A stretch of DNA of 64,000 nucleotides from JANQJA01 sp040880285 (GTDB lineage: Bacteria > Pseudomonadota > Gammaproteobacteria > Pseudomonadales > Azotimanducaceae): contig JBBDIT010000055.1 in the NCBI GenBank assembly GCA_040880285.1, positions 186,001 through 250,000 on the forward strand, written 5' to 3'. Shown one piece after another: positions 45,359 to 53,883 of this stretch (the stretch's first letter is position 1; each line of letters opens with the position of its first letter). A program made the translations under genes and the position numbers. The notes beneath the pieces were generated by a model. It saw nothing but the letters and a program-made list of their open reading frames with translations, had not been told where the DNA came from and did not search any database.

Positions 45359-46795
45359 ATGAAGACGCTGAGTGCTGAAAATTTGATCAATGCGGGACGA
45401 ATCATTGATCCGCCCTTCAAGTTAATTGCAAACATCGCTGGCGCGGCGTGTGAGCTCGAATTCAGCAAAGTCTTGCGATTGTTACCGGGTAAGCGCCTTG
45501 TCGGTGTTGCGCGTGTTGACGGCAACGACATGCTGGCTAAAGTTTATGTGGGTCGATCTGCAGCGAGGTACGCACGGCGTGAGCGCCAGGGCGTCAGGCT
45601 TATTGCCGACTCCGGTGTCAGGACGCCACTCCTTAAATGGCATGCGCCCTTAATGGATGGTAAAGGTGAAGTGCTGGCGTTCGAATTTCTGCCGGACGCG
45701 GTAAGTTTGTTTGAACGTTGGCGCGAAGCACAGCAGGAAGAAGCCAGAATTGATGTGTTAACTCGTGCCATGGTCATCATAGGCAAGCTGCACAACCAGG
45801 GGGTTGTCCAGAACGATATTCATCTTGCCAACTTCTTGATGTCTAATGGTAGACTTTATACGATTGATGGCGGCGATATCGTCAGGCGCTCGCACCCTCC
45901 TCTTGCGGAACGTTCCAGCCTTCGGAATGTTGGCATGTTTTTCGCCCAGTTTTTTCCGCGCTACGATCATCTTGTCGAGATAGTCTTACCCGCGTATGAA
46001 GCCGTTCGTGGTTGGGATATGCAACCCACGCGACTTGAGGACCTGGCCAGGGAAATCGAGACGAGCCGATCCCGTCGCAAACGACTTTGCATTGACAAAG
46101 CGTTTCGGGATTGCACCCGGTTTGTTTGCAACAAGTCACTTGATCGATTTGTAGTATGTGATCGTGATGCTTATACCTATGAAATGGAACAAGTGCTCGC
46201 CGATCCCGATGAGTTCATGGTCCAGGGCCAAACGCTCAAAGACAGTCCAACTTCTACCGTCGCCATTGTGGCAGTATCAGGGCGCTCGCTGGTCATCAAA
46301 CGGTATAATATGAAAAACTTCTGGCACCGGATAAAGCGCGCGTTTCGTCGATCCCGTGCCTGGAAATCCTGGGCCAATGCCTGTCGAATGGAAGTGGTGG
46401 GTATTCCTTCTGTAAAACCCGTTGCGCTTGTCGAGCATCGTATTGGCCCCTTGCGTGGAAAAGCCTATTTCATCACGGAGTATGTCGCGGGGCCGGATGC
46501 GCTTGCCTCTATACGGAATCTGGGACATCCCAATGGGGAATTGGAGGCGCTTACTTCAATACTGCAAGAGTTAGCTGACAGTCAGATATCCCACGGCGAT
46601 ATGAAGGCGACCAACTTTGTGATGGCAGAGCAGGGGCCGGTAATTCTTGATCTTGATGCGATGAAAGAACATGGCAGTCGTGCTTCCTTCAGGCGAGCAT
46701 TTCAGCGAGATATTAAACGATTTATGCAAAACTGGCAGGATCGCCCGGAGATTGCCAGTCGTTTTGAAGGGCTATTGGGGAACCTGAACTATTAG
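45359..46795 (+). CDS. Two-domain LPS kinase-like protein (PA5006-type)
   Basis: The 478 residues appear to hold two kinase-like folds in tandem. The first (about 40-240) has the catalytic loop as NDIHLANF (Asp153, with Asn in place of the usual His) and IDGGDI as the metal motif. The second (about 290-478) has the standard HGDMKATNF (Asp414) and ILDLDAM. Proteins of this type occur in the P. aeruginosa core-LPS cluster after waaP and probably phosphorylate core sugars. Which sugars, and whether both domains are active, is unknown. It has its own promoter and is followed by a glycosyltransferase after 16 bases. Confidence 0.7.
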   Translation: MKTLSAENLINAGRIIDPPFKLIANIAGAACELEFSKVLRLLPGKRLVGVARVDGNDMLAKVYVGRSAARYARRERQGVRLIADSGVRTPLLKWHAPLMDGKGEVLAFEFLPDAVSLFERWREAQQEEARIDVLTRAMVIIGKLHNQGVVQNDIHLANFLMSNGRLYTIDGGDIVRRSHPPLAERSSLRNVGMFFAQFFPRYDHLVEIVLPAYEAVRGWDMQPTRLEDLAREIETSRSRRKRLCIDKAFRDCTRFVCNKSLDRFVVCDRDAYTYEMEQVLADPDEFMVQGQTLKDSPTSTVAIVAVSGRSLVIKRYNMKNFWHRIKRAFRRSRAWKSWANACRMEVVGIPSVKPVALVEHRIGPLRGKAYFITEYVAGPDALASIRNLGHPNGELEALTSILQELADSQISHGDMKATNFVMAEQGPVILDLDAMKEHGSRASFRRAFQRDIKRFMQNWQDRPEIASRFEGLLGNLNY

Positions 46796-46811
46796 CCTTT
46801 CTCGATCGAAG

Positions 46812-47957
46812 ATGTCCGAACCTTCTAGATTCGCACAACCACGGGTTCTTCAAATCAGTCACGACTACCTTGGTCCTTTTCGACGCGTGACTCGACAGTA
46901 TACCCACGCCTTCACGCAGCATCACACTACGACTGTGTACCTCAGTGGGGAATTTGATAGCCAGGTGGTGAGCGATACCGGAGGCGACGAGGTCATCTTT
47001 CTGGCTCGACGACGACGCGCGCTGCGCGGACTCAGAATCGGAACCTTGTGGCAATTGGCGAGGCTATTTAAATCAAATCGATACGACATTGTGGTTGCAC
47101 ATCGTTATAAGCCAATTTATCTTGCTGCCATCCTCAACATTTTCTATCCCGTAAAAGTATTGCTGGCGGTCGCGCATGAGCACGATGTCTATAAGAGATG
47201 GCATCGACGGTGGTTTGTTCACTTGTTTTGTCGTCACGTGATCTTTATCGGCGTATCTGAAAGTGTCAGTGGCAATATCGAACAGCACTGTGGCGCGCCA
47301 GGCCAACAAGGCAGACTCTACACGCTGCCTACCGGTCTTGATGCCGCACTTGGCGACTCGATGTTTGGTGGGGATGAGGCACGATTGGCACTCGGGATTC
47401 CGAAGGACACCTTTTGCTTTGGTACAATTGGTCGCCTGATTGCAAAAAAAGATCACAACGTGTTGCTGTCCGGGTTCGCGCGGCTGAGGACAAAGACCAC
47501 CACCAATATCATGTTGGTCATAATTGGAGGTGGACCGTGTGAGGAAGAACTTCGAAATCTTGCAGCACACCAGGGTATTGAAAATCAGGTGATCTTCACC
47601 GGAAATCTTGCGAGCGCTTACCGGTACTTGCCGGCGCTGAATGTATTTGTGCTGTCGTCGGGCCCCAGGGAAGCATTTGGCCTCGTATTACTTGAAGCCA
47701 TGCTGGCCCGATTACCGATTGTTTGTAGTAACGCACCTGGCCCGATGGAGGTTGTGGGAGATACGGCCAGTGTGTTCGAAGCCGGTAACGCGACAGATCT
47801 CGCAGAAAAATTGAACGAAATCCTTGAGCTATCTGGGGGCGAACGATTGGCGATGGCCGAGGCATCTGCTAATCGATTCCACACCAAATTCACTTTGGAT
47901 GCTGTATCGAAAAAGCTGTGGCAACTACCGCAACTCGTCGACACTGATTCAGTTTGA
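46812..47957 (+). CDS. GT4-family glycosyltransferase, LPS core (WapH-like)
   Basis: The 381-residue protein has the GT-B fold of family 4. An acceptor domain (VLQISHDYLGPFRRVTRQYT) is followed by the donor-binding domain with IGRLIAKKDHNVLLSGFARL, the E-x7-E motif in SSGPREAFGLVLLEAMLARL, and PGPMEVV. Position after the two-domain kinase matches wapH of Pseudomonas, a core sugar transferase. The donor and linkage are not predictable. Confidence 0.8.
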   Translation: MSEPSRFAQPRVLQISHDYLGPFRRVTRQYTHAFTQHHTTTVYLSGEFDSQVVSDTGGDEVIFLARRRRALRGLRIGTLWQLARLFKSNRYDIVVAHRYKPIYLAAILNIFYPVKVLLAVAHEHDVYKRWHRRWFVHLFCRHVIFIGVSESVSGNIEQHCGAPGQQGRLYTLPTGLDAALGDSMFGGDEARLALGIPKDTFCFGTIGRLIAKKDHNVLLSGFARLRTKTTTNIMLVIIGGGPCEEELRNLAAHQGIENQVIFTGNLASAYRYLPALNVFVLSSGPREAFGLVLLEAMLARLPIVCSNAPGPMEVVGDTASVFEAGNATDLAEKLNEILELSGGERLAMAEASANRFHTKFTLDAVSKKLWQLPQLVDTDSV

Positions 47958-48060
47958 GTTTGCCTGTCAGTTCAGCTGAATTTAGTTCGAACCGGCATGA
48001 ATTCTCGCTGAAGCTGTGAAGAGCTAGCATGCGGCTTTTGGGCGATTAGCGCTGTGACTA

Positions 48061-48069
48061 TGGTAATAT
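48061..48069 (+). promoter_or_regulatory. hldE extended -10 element
   Basis: TGGTAATAT (TG-n-TAATAT) lies 37 bases before the hldE start in a 148-base gap. No standard -35 is seen. Confidence 0.35.
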
Positions 48070-48105
48070 CGAAAAACTGTCTTTCTATGTGTAGCTGGTC
48101 GAGCG

Positions 48106-49521
48106 ATGAAAGTACCCCGGTTTGAAGGCACCAGTGTGCTAACAATTGGTGATGCCATACTTGATCGTTATTGGCATGGCGTGACCAGCAGAATTTCTGC
48201 CGAGGCACCGATACCCATCGTCGATGTTTCGGAGTCCGAGGACAGGCTTGGCGGTGCAGCCAACGTGGCACTCAACGTTGCAGCCCTTGGCGCCGGCGCA
48301 ACGCTCGTGGCCGTTGTTGGTGTAGACGAGTCTGCAGAAATCCTGAAGCGGAAGCTTGATGGCGCGGGCATCGCATTCCGGTTGTATGCGGACCCAGATT
48401 ACCCGACGATCACGAAGTTGCGAATCATCAGTCGACAACAGCAATTACTACGTGCTGATTTTGAAAAAATTGCCGATATAGATCTGGCACATCTGTTGCC
48501 TTTGATCATTGAAGTTCTTGAAGACGCTGATGTGGTCGTCCTGTCGGATTATGATAAAGGCGCTCTTGCGGCGCCTGGTCAGATCATCGAGGTTGCACGT
48601 AATGCAGGCAAGCCGGTGCTTGTCGATCCAAAGTTCAAGGATTTTTCCGTATACCGTGGCGCGACTATCGTAAAACCGAATCTTACCGAGTTCGTACGGG
48701 CGGTAGGGGGATGGTCAAGTGAAAGTGAACTGGTTACCAAGGCGCGGGCAATGATGGATCGGCTGAATTTCGATGCGCTACTCATCACACGACATAGCGA
48801 AGGGATGACCCTGGTGCAAAAGGACAAAGCCGAAGTCCATGTGCCTGCAAGAGCACGTGAAGTTTATGATGTCAGCGGTGCAGGCGATACCGTGATTGCA
48901 GTACTCGCAGCCGCGCTGGGTGCAGGCGCAACCATGAACGATGCAATTGGGCTTGCAACCTGTGCCGCTGGCATCGTGGTTGGTCGTGCAGGAACATCCA
49001 GCGTCAGCGGCCCGGAGCTGCGACTTGAAGTCGCCAATGTAACTGGCGCCGGCAGCGGAATTCTGTCCCGCGACCAGCTCAAGGTTGCGATTGACGAAGC
49101 CAGATTACGCGGAGAAAAAATTGTATTTACCAACGGTTGTTTCGACATCTTGCATGCCGGACATGTGGATTATCTGTCAGAAGCCAGGGATCATGGTGAT
49201 CGATTGATTGTGGCGGTCAATGACGATGCTGGTGTTCATCGGCTCAAAGGTGAGGGGCGGCCCATCAATAGTGTTGATCGGCGTATGAAAATGTTGGCAG
49301 GGTTGACCGCGGTGGATTGGGTCGTCGCATTTTCCGAAGATACGCCGGATGCGTTATTGAACGAACTTCAACCCGATGTGTTGGTGAAAGGTGGCGACTA
49401 CCGTATTGATCAGGTGGTTGGTGCCGATATTGTCCGAGGTTACGGAGGTGAGGTCAGGGTTCTTCAACTTGTCGAAGGTAGTTCAACCACGTCCCTGGCA
49501 AAGAAGATTCGGGAGCTCTGA
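48106..49521 (+). CDS. hldE: Bifunctional heptose 7-phosphate kinase/heptose 1-phosphate adenylyltransferase
   Basis: HldE makes the ADP-heptose precursor used by WaaC and WaaF. The 471-residue protein fuses a PfkB-type kinase (ISAEAPIPIVDV, LGGAANVALNVAALGA, DVSGAGDTVIAVLAAAL) with a cytidylyltransferase-like domain (FTNGCFDILHAGHVDYLSEAR; VLVKGGDYRIDQV). Both active-site signatures look intact. Length is the usual one for the fused form. Confidence 0.97.
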   Translation: MKVPRFEGTSVLTIGDAILDRYWHGVTSRISAEAPIPIVDVSESEDRLGGAANVALNVAALGAGATLVAVVGVDESAEILKRKLDGAGIAFRLYADPDYPTITKLRIISRQQQLLRADFEKIADIDLAHLLPLIIEVLEDADVVVLSDYDKGALAAPGQIIEVARNAGKPVLVDPKFKDFSVYRGATIVKPNLTEFVRAVGGWSSESELVTKARAMMDRLNFDALLITRHSEGMTLVQKDKAEVHVPARAREVYDVSGAGDTVIAVLAAALGAGATMNDAIGLATCAAGIVVGRAGTSSVSGPELRLEVANVTGAGSGILSRDQLKVAIDEARLRGEKIVFTNGCFDILHAGHVDYLSEARDHGDRLIVAVNDDAGVHRLKGEGRPINSVDRRMKMLAGLTAVDWVVAFSEDTPDALLNELQPDVLVKGGDYRIDQVVGADIVRGYGGEVRVLQLVEGSSTTSLAKKIREL

Positions 49522-49541
49522 TACCGACCAGTGTGTCCTGG

Positions 49542-50318
49542 TCATGAACGTAAGGCAGAAGCAACGTTCGAAGTCAGGTGCTCCCTGTTAATTGTTCCTA
49601 CTATCGCGCTGCTAACACCCGGCTCATCCAGTATAAATTTGATCGCAAGTCCCGGATCATCAGTATGGCCGCTCACGAGGCCTTTTTTAACCAGGATACC
49701 TTTGCCCAGGTTCTGTGCTTTTCTGATCACCGGTAATTCATCTGTGTATTTCAGGTTGAAGGTCATCATGACGATGTCCACAAGATCCAGGGCCAGGAGA
49801 CCACCGTCCCTTGATTTTGTTGAGACGCCAAATGCACGAATCTGACCCTTTGTTTTTGCTTCGGCCAGGACCTCAAGGACATCCGTCTCTCGCATGACCG
49901 CGTGATCCTCGCCACTGGAATGGACGAGGACATAGTCAAGATAGTCTGTTCGCAGTCGCTTCAGACTGCGTTCGAGACTGGTGCGAGTTGCCTTTGCGGA
50001 AAAGTCCCAGTGGGACTGACCATCTTCAAATGATTCGCCGACCTTGGTGCCCAGAATCCATTCGCTTCGGTGGCCGATGAGCAGTTTACCCAGACGGGTC
50101 TCACTCTCACCGTAGGCAGGGGCTGTATCGAGAAGGTTGATACCCAGCTCTCGTGCGGTTGAGAGCAAGTTGTCGAGCGCAGTGTCGTTTGGAATCTCAA
50201 AGCCAGCCGGATACTTGACGCCGGTATTTCTTCCAAACTTGACGGTCCCAAGTCCCAGCGGCGAGACCATGAGCCCAGTCGAACCCAGCGGCCTCAGGTC
50301 AGTTGACCGGAATCTCAT
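49542..50318 (-). CDS. Aldo/keto reductase
   Basis: From the ATG at 50318 the protein has 258 residues with the AKR barrel. LGLGTVKFGRN leads, the catalytic Asp and Tyr are in LLDTAPAYGESE, the Lys is in ILGTKVGE and the His in YVLVHSSGED. A NADPH-dependent oxidoreductase is likely; the substrate is unknown. Its start overlaps the upstream FAD-oxidoreductase stop as ATGA. A similar pair stands near waaA in P. aeruginosa (PA4991-PA4992). Confidence 0.88.
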   Translation of the reverse strand: MRFRSTDLRPLGSTGLMVSPLGLGTVKFGRNTGVKYPAGFEIPNDTALDNLLSTARELGINLLDTAPAYGESETRLGKLLIGHRSEWILGTKVGESFEDGQSHWDFSAKATRTSLERSLKRLRTDYLDYVLVHSSGEDHAVMRETDVLEVLAEAKTKGQIRAFGVSTKSRDGGLLALDLVDIVMMTFNLKYTDELPVIRKAQNLGKGILVKKGLVSGHTDDPGLAIKFILDEPGVSSAIVGTINREHLTSNVASALRS

Positions 50319-51502
50319 GAGAACATTCGTTCCCAGGGGGCAATCCCGGGTGTTGCCGGAGGTAATGCCGATAAAGGTGGTAACGGAGTTGCCGTCTCGG
50401 CGTTCGGGCTTGTCCGGAGTTTCGCCATTACCTCGTCCCCCAGCAGTGGCGTTAGCGTCAACTTGGTCGGCCAACAGACGATGGCATTGCCCGCCTGTTC
50501 GCAAAACGGTGTATCCGGTCGGGCGGATTCCTTCTGTGCTGGCTCGGCCCGGTTAATCGTCAGGGTTCTCCACTCGGCACCGTCGAGATCAATCCAGGGA
50601 AGTAGATCACGCATTTCCCTTTTCGCTGTAACCACCTGGTCGCCATCGGAGCGTTCGACGCCTGCTTCGGCGAGGTTGCCACCCAGATACCATACCCGCT
50701 CACCATCGCTTGTGGAGTGTGTCGTGATGGTAACCCTTGGCTTTGCACCGGATCCGAGGCTGACCGCGTGTGCGAAGATGGCGGGCAATCCTGCTTTCTT
50801 AACCATTACCTGCTTCAACGGACGAAGCTGCATTCCAACCTTATTGAGGGCGGTCTCTTGCAACAATGTCTTATTACCGGCGCCGGCGCAGAAGATATAG
50901 GTATCTGCTTTAAGGATCAGTTCCCCGGGCAGTTGCAGGCACGATATACCACCGTCGGAACCGGCTATGACCCTGGGGGCGCACTGGAATATCCTGCCTT
51001 CGCCTTGAATTGCCAGATTGGCTACCAGTGAACTGGTATCGATCACCATGTCGGCGAGCCGATACACCCTACCCTTGAATGACTGGTTCAGGAAACAGGA
51101 CGGATAATCTTGTCGCGTTAAAGACTGCACACGACCCCGCAGCGATTTGCTTCCGAGAAACGTGGTAATCCGTGAAGACAGACTGTTATCGGAGAACAGG
51201 TAATAATCACGGGATAGAAGCTCCACCTTTGAAAGATCAAGTGAACCCGAACCCCGAATACACTGGTCCCATCTGGCCGGCATCCCGGCAATAGTTTCCG
51301 ATGATGGTGTTGTAAAGCCGCCCAACGCATATTTGACGCCGCCGTGGATCATTCCCTGTGACGCAAGGGTCTGGGCTCCACCGAGGGTAGCTTGCTCGAA
51401 CAGGACCGCAGCATATCCCGCGCGGATCAGCACATTGAGCAACCATAGACCGCAGATGCCGCCACCAATAATGGCAATCTGGGTAGTAACCAATTTCGAC
51501 AT
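50315..51502 (-). CDS. FAD-dependent oxidoreductase (DAO family)
   Basis: From the ATG at 51502 the protein has 395 residues. The N-terminal dinucleotide-binding motif is IAIIGGGICGLWLLNVLIRAG, then LASQGMIHGGVKYALGG resembles the glycerol-3-phosphate dehydrogenase and DAO class, and FCAGAGN closes the FAD site. The substrate is unknown. It is translationally coupled to the aldo/keto reductase and has a promoter divergent from waaA. Confidence 0.85.
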   Translation of the reverse strand: MSKLVTTQIAIIGGGICGLWLLNVLIRAGYAAVLFEQATLGGAQTLASQGMIHGGVKYALGGFTTPSSETIAGMPARWDQCIRGSGSLDLSKVELLSRDYYLFSDNSLSSRITTFLGSKSLRGRVQSLTRQDYPSCFLNQSFKGRVYRLADMVIDTSSLVANLAIQGEGRIFQCAPRVIAGSDGGISCLQLPGELILKADTYIFCAGAGNKTLLQETALNKVGMQLRPLKQVMVKKAGLPAIFAHAVSLGSGAKPRVTITTHSTSDGERVWYLGGNLAEAGVERSDGDQVVTAKREMRDLLPWIDLDGAEWRTLTINRAEPAQKESARPDTPFCEQAGNAIVCWPTKLTLTPLLGDEVMAKLRTSPNAETATPLPPLSALPPATPGIAPWERMFS

Positions 51503-51527
51503 AGGACGCCGTCTGGGATTTGGACCG

Positions 51528-51536
51528 ATTATACCA
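51528..51536 (-). promoter_or_regulatory. Extended -10 promoter of the FAD-oxidoreductase/AKR operon
   Basis: On the minus strand TGGTATAAT gives a perfect TATAAT (51528-51533) with an extended TG element. Transcription would begin near 51521. Confidence 0.55.
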
Positions 51537-51559
51537 GTGAGAGTATAGCAACTAACCTT

Positions 51560-51569
51560 GGCGGTAGCG
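51560..51569 (+). promoter_or_regulatory. RfaH ops-like element upstream of waaA
   Basis: GGCGGTAGCG matches the first ten bases of the ops consensus GGCGGTAGCGT, on the waaA strand, 136 bases before the preferred waaA start. RfaH is recruited by ops in leader RNA/DNA of LPS and capsule operons in related bacteria. The next base is G instead of T. Whether this organism has RfaH is not known from the window. Confidence 0.45.
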
Positions 51570-51704
51570 GCCCGATATGATATCGCCTGGCTCAAACTGG
51601 GCCACTACCAGGTTGGTGATTTAGTGGTGAACGTCCGGGTTTCCTTATATCCTGCACTCACGTTACGCACCAAATATCAAGCACAGGAAATCTCAAGCCA
51701 AGTC

Positions 51705-52979
51705 GTGTATCGAATTTTGTATAGTCTCGTTCTCTATCTGCTTACTCCGCTTACCCTGCTGCGATTATTTTGGCGATCGCGGCGCGAGCCCCTGTACCGG
51801 GCGTTTATTGCCGAGAGATTCGGCTTCTGCCGGTCGCTTGATTCCGGAAATCCCCGTATATGGATACATGCAGTTTCGGCAGGGGAAACCAATGCCGCGA
51901 TTCCTTTGATCGAACGTTTGCTCAATCTTGGCTACAAAGTCATGGTAACCAATATGACCCCAACCGGGCGTGAACGCGTGAGGACACAATTTGGACCACG
52001 GGTGGATCACGCCTATGTTCCTTATGATTTGCCCGGCGCGGTGACGCGATTCCTGGACCGAACCAACCCGGCTGCGCTTGTTATTATCGATACTGAAATG
52101 TGGCCTAATATGATCCACCTTTCGAGTGAGCGGGAAGTCAGAACCCTGCTGGTGAACGCACGTCTGTCGGAGAAGTCCAGGAGAGGATACGCCCTCGTTG
52201 CCGGTTTGACGCGCCTGATGTTGGATGACTTTACCGGCGTGGCTACACAAACGAGGGCGCACGGGGAGCGATTTCTCAGTCTTGGGCTTGCACCATCCAA
52301 ACTCATCGTTACCGGTAGCATTAAATTCGATGTTGGTGTGCCGGATGATCTTGAAATGAAGTCAGAGGCGCTTCGAAACAAAACCGGTCATCGACCTGTG
52401 TTCCTTGCAGCAAGTACTCATTCCGGTGAAGAGGAACTGGTTCTCGATGCCTTCAAGCAGCTTGATGTGGAGGGTGCGCTGCTGGTAATCGCACCCCGGC
52501 ATTCCTATCGCTCCCAGGCAATTTTCGATTTGTGTAGCGCCCGCAAATTCAGCGTGGTCAGACATAGTACCGACACTTCGATTGATCCCGGCACTTCGAT
52601 TGATCCCGGCACCCAAATATTATTGTTAGATACGATGGGTGAGCTAATGTACTTCTACAATATTGCAACTATCGCATTTGTAGGAGGCAGTTTTACCATG
52701 GTTGGTGGCCATAATCCTATGGAGCCAGCAAGCCTTGGTGTACCTGTGATCATGGGGCCGCATCTTCGAAACATAGAAGATATTGCAGCAGAATTTGTTG
52801 CAAAGGGGGGTATGAAAATTGTCGCTGACGGAGAGGAGTTGACAAGGGTCGTGCAGCTGTTGATGAACGAAGAATCCGAACGGCAAGCACTTGTTACAGG
52901 TGCGTCGAGCGTCATGGAGATAAACCGCGGGGCGTTGGATCGAGTCGAAAAATTGATTGTAGAGAGTCTTGCACAGTAA
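51705..52979 (+). CDS. waaA: 3-deoxy-D-manno-octulosonic acid (Kdo) transferase
   Basis: WaaA adds Kdo from CMP-Kdo to the lipid A precursor, at the inner membrane. I prefer the GTG at 51705, giving 424 residues that begin with an N-terminal membrane helix (YSLVLYLLTPLTLLRLFW), the length of E. coli WaaA. Motifs include IWIHAVSAGETNAAIPLIERL, TNMTPTGRERV, the ETEMWPN-like DTEMWPNMI and GGSFTMVGGHNPMEPA. The open frame runs upstream to 51558, which would cross the ops-like site. An in-frame 18-bp duplication occurs near residue 290. Confidence 0.93.
   Translation: MYRILYSLVLYLLTPLTLLRLFWRSRREPLYRAFIAERFGFCRSLDSGNPRIWIHAVSAGETNAAIPLIERLLNLGYKVMVTNMTPTGRERVRTQFGPRVDHAYVPYDLPGAVTRFLDRTNPAALVIIDTEMWPNMIHLSSEREVRTLLVNARLSEKSRRGYALVAGLTRLMLDDFTGVATQTRAHGERFLSLGLAPSKLIVTGSIKFDVGVPDDLEMKSEALRNKTGHRPVFLAASTHSGEEELVLDAFKQLDVEGALLVIAPRHSYRSQAIFDLCSARKFSVVRHSTDTSIDPGTSIDPGTQILLLDTMGELMYFYNIATIAFVGGSFTMVGGHNPMEPASLGVPVIMGPHLRNIEDIAAEFVAKGGMKIVADGEELTRVVQLLMNEESERQALVTGASSVMEINRGALDRVEKLIVESLAQ
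52575..52610 (+). repeat. 18-bp tandem duplication inside waaA
   Basis: ACTTCGATTGATCCCGGC occurs twice head to tail, followed by AC. It repeats the residues TSIDPG without breaking the frame, in the C-terminal Rossmann-like half of WaaA. Confidence 0.9.
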
Positions 52980-53124
52980 AAGTGGTCTGCCTTTTGCTAA
53001 TTTACGCGATTGAGCAGAACCCAAAAAAGTCGATTAATCAAGCCTGATTTTGTGGCAAAAGGTCCTGATGAATGTGTTAGGCTGGTGTCGTAATTGACCG
53101 TATTCGCTGTTAAGAGTTGATGGC

Positions 53125-53595
53125 ATGAACCGGAAACGAAGATATGTGCCGGATCTTGTATCCGATATGGCCGAGTGTGATGCAAATTACATTCGGCTGC
53201 TTCGACTGTTCCCCAATCTCGGCCAGGAAGACCAGTTGGAGTTTGGTATCGAAGGTACGACTGAGGACGGAGCGATCGTAAAAATCACGATTGAGCAACG
53301 TTGTCCATATACAACCATGTTATCTGTCCGCGTATCTAATGGAGAAGATAAGCCCTGGGTGAAGTGGCCAGTCCTGGAGATCCGCCTGTATCATGATGTG
53401 AGATCAGCGGAGGTAGTCAGCTTTCAGCGCCATCGCAATTTCAAGTATCGATACTACACGCCGAATCCCAATATGTACCAACCAGATGAGAAGTCCCAGA
53501 TCAATCGATTTCTGGGTGAGCTCCTGACCTTCTGTGCGCGATACGGGCGTTCGCTTGAAGCGGTAACCTTGCCGCGACGCGGGGACTCCCTGTAA
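53125..53595 (+). CDS. DUF1249 family protein (YqiB-like)
   Basis: The 156-residue protein begins RYVPDLVSDMAECDANYIRLL and has QLEFGIE, VKITIEQRCPYTTML and the C-terminal DEKSQINRFLGELLTFCARYG, the DUF1249 pattern. In E. coli yqiB lies between nudF and cpdA, near parE, and the neighbourhood here agrees, although cpdA is missing. The function is unknown. It is probably cytoplasmic, with no signal or membrane segment. Confidence 0.85.
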   Translation: MNRKRRYVPDLVSDMAECDANYIRLLRLFPNLGQEDQLEFGIEGTTEDGAIVKITIEQRCPYTTMLSVRVSNGEDKPWVKWPVLEIRLYHDVRSAEVVSFQRHRNFKYRYYTPNPNMYQPDEKSQINRFLGELLTFCARYGRSLEAVTLPRRGDSL

Positions 53596-53661
53596 TTTAC
53601 CTTTACTCTTCCCTGATACCTCACGATCAAAAAATCACGAGAATTGCCCTGGCTCCCGCGG

Positions 53662-53667
53662 TATAAT
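53662..53667 (+). promoter_or_regulatory. parE -10 element (TATAAT)
   Basis: A perfect TATAAT lies in the 288-base gap between the DUF1249 gene and parE. It would leave a leader of about 210 bases. No good -35 is seen, and the remainder of the gap contains nothing else I can support. Confidence 0.35.
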
Positions 53668-53883
53668 TACCTTCACGAGTGATCTATAGATCGAGTGCTT
53701 TTTCGGAGCACAAAATTGCGAAAACGTATCGACATCCTGTGAGGATTCCGCCTTGCATTGATGATTCGCTTACACCATCCGAGTCGTGGATGGCGACTGA
53801 TTACCCCCAAAAGAAAGGCAAAGTGATCGCAACTGTGAGTGTAAAAGTGCAGGTTGCGGATGTTCATTACCTGATGGAATACC

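Noticed and set aside
53596..53883. Missing cpdA/yqiA remnant between the DUF1249 gene and parE
   Set aside because: No frame shows phosphodiesterase or esterase motifs; the gap is simply noncoding as far as I can see.
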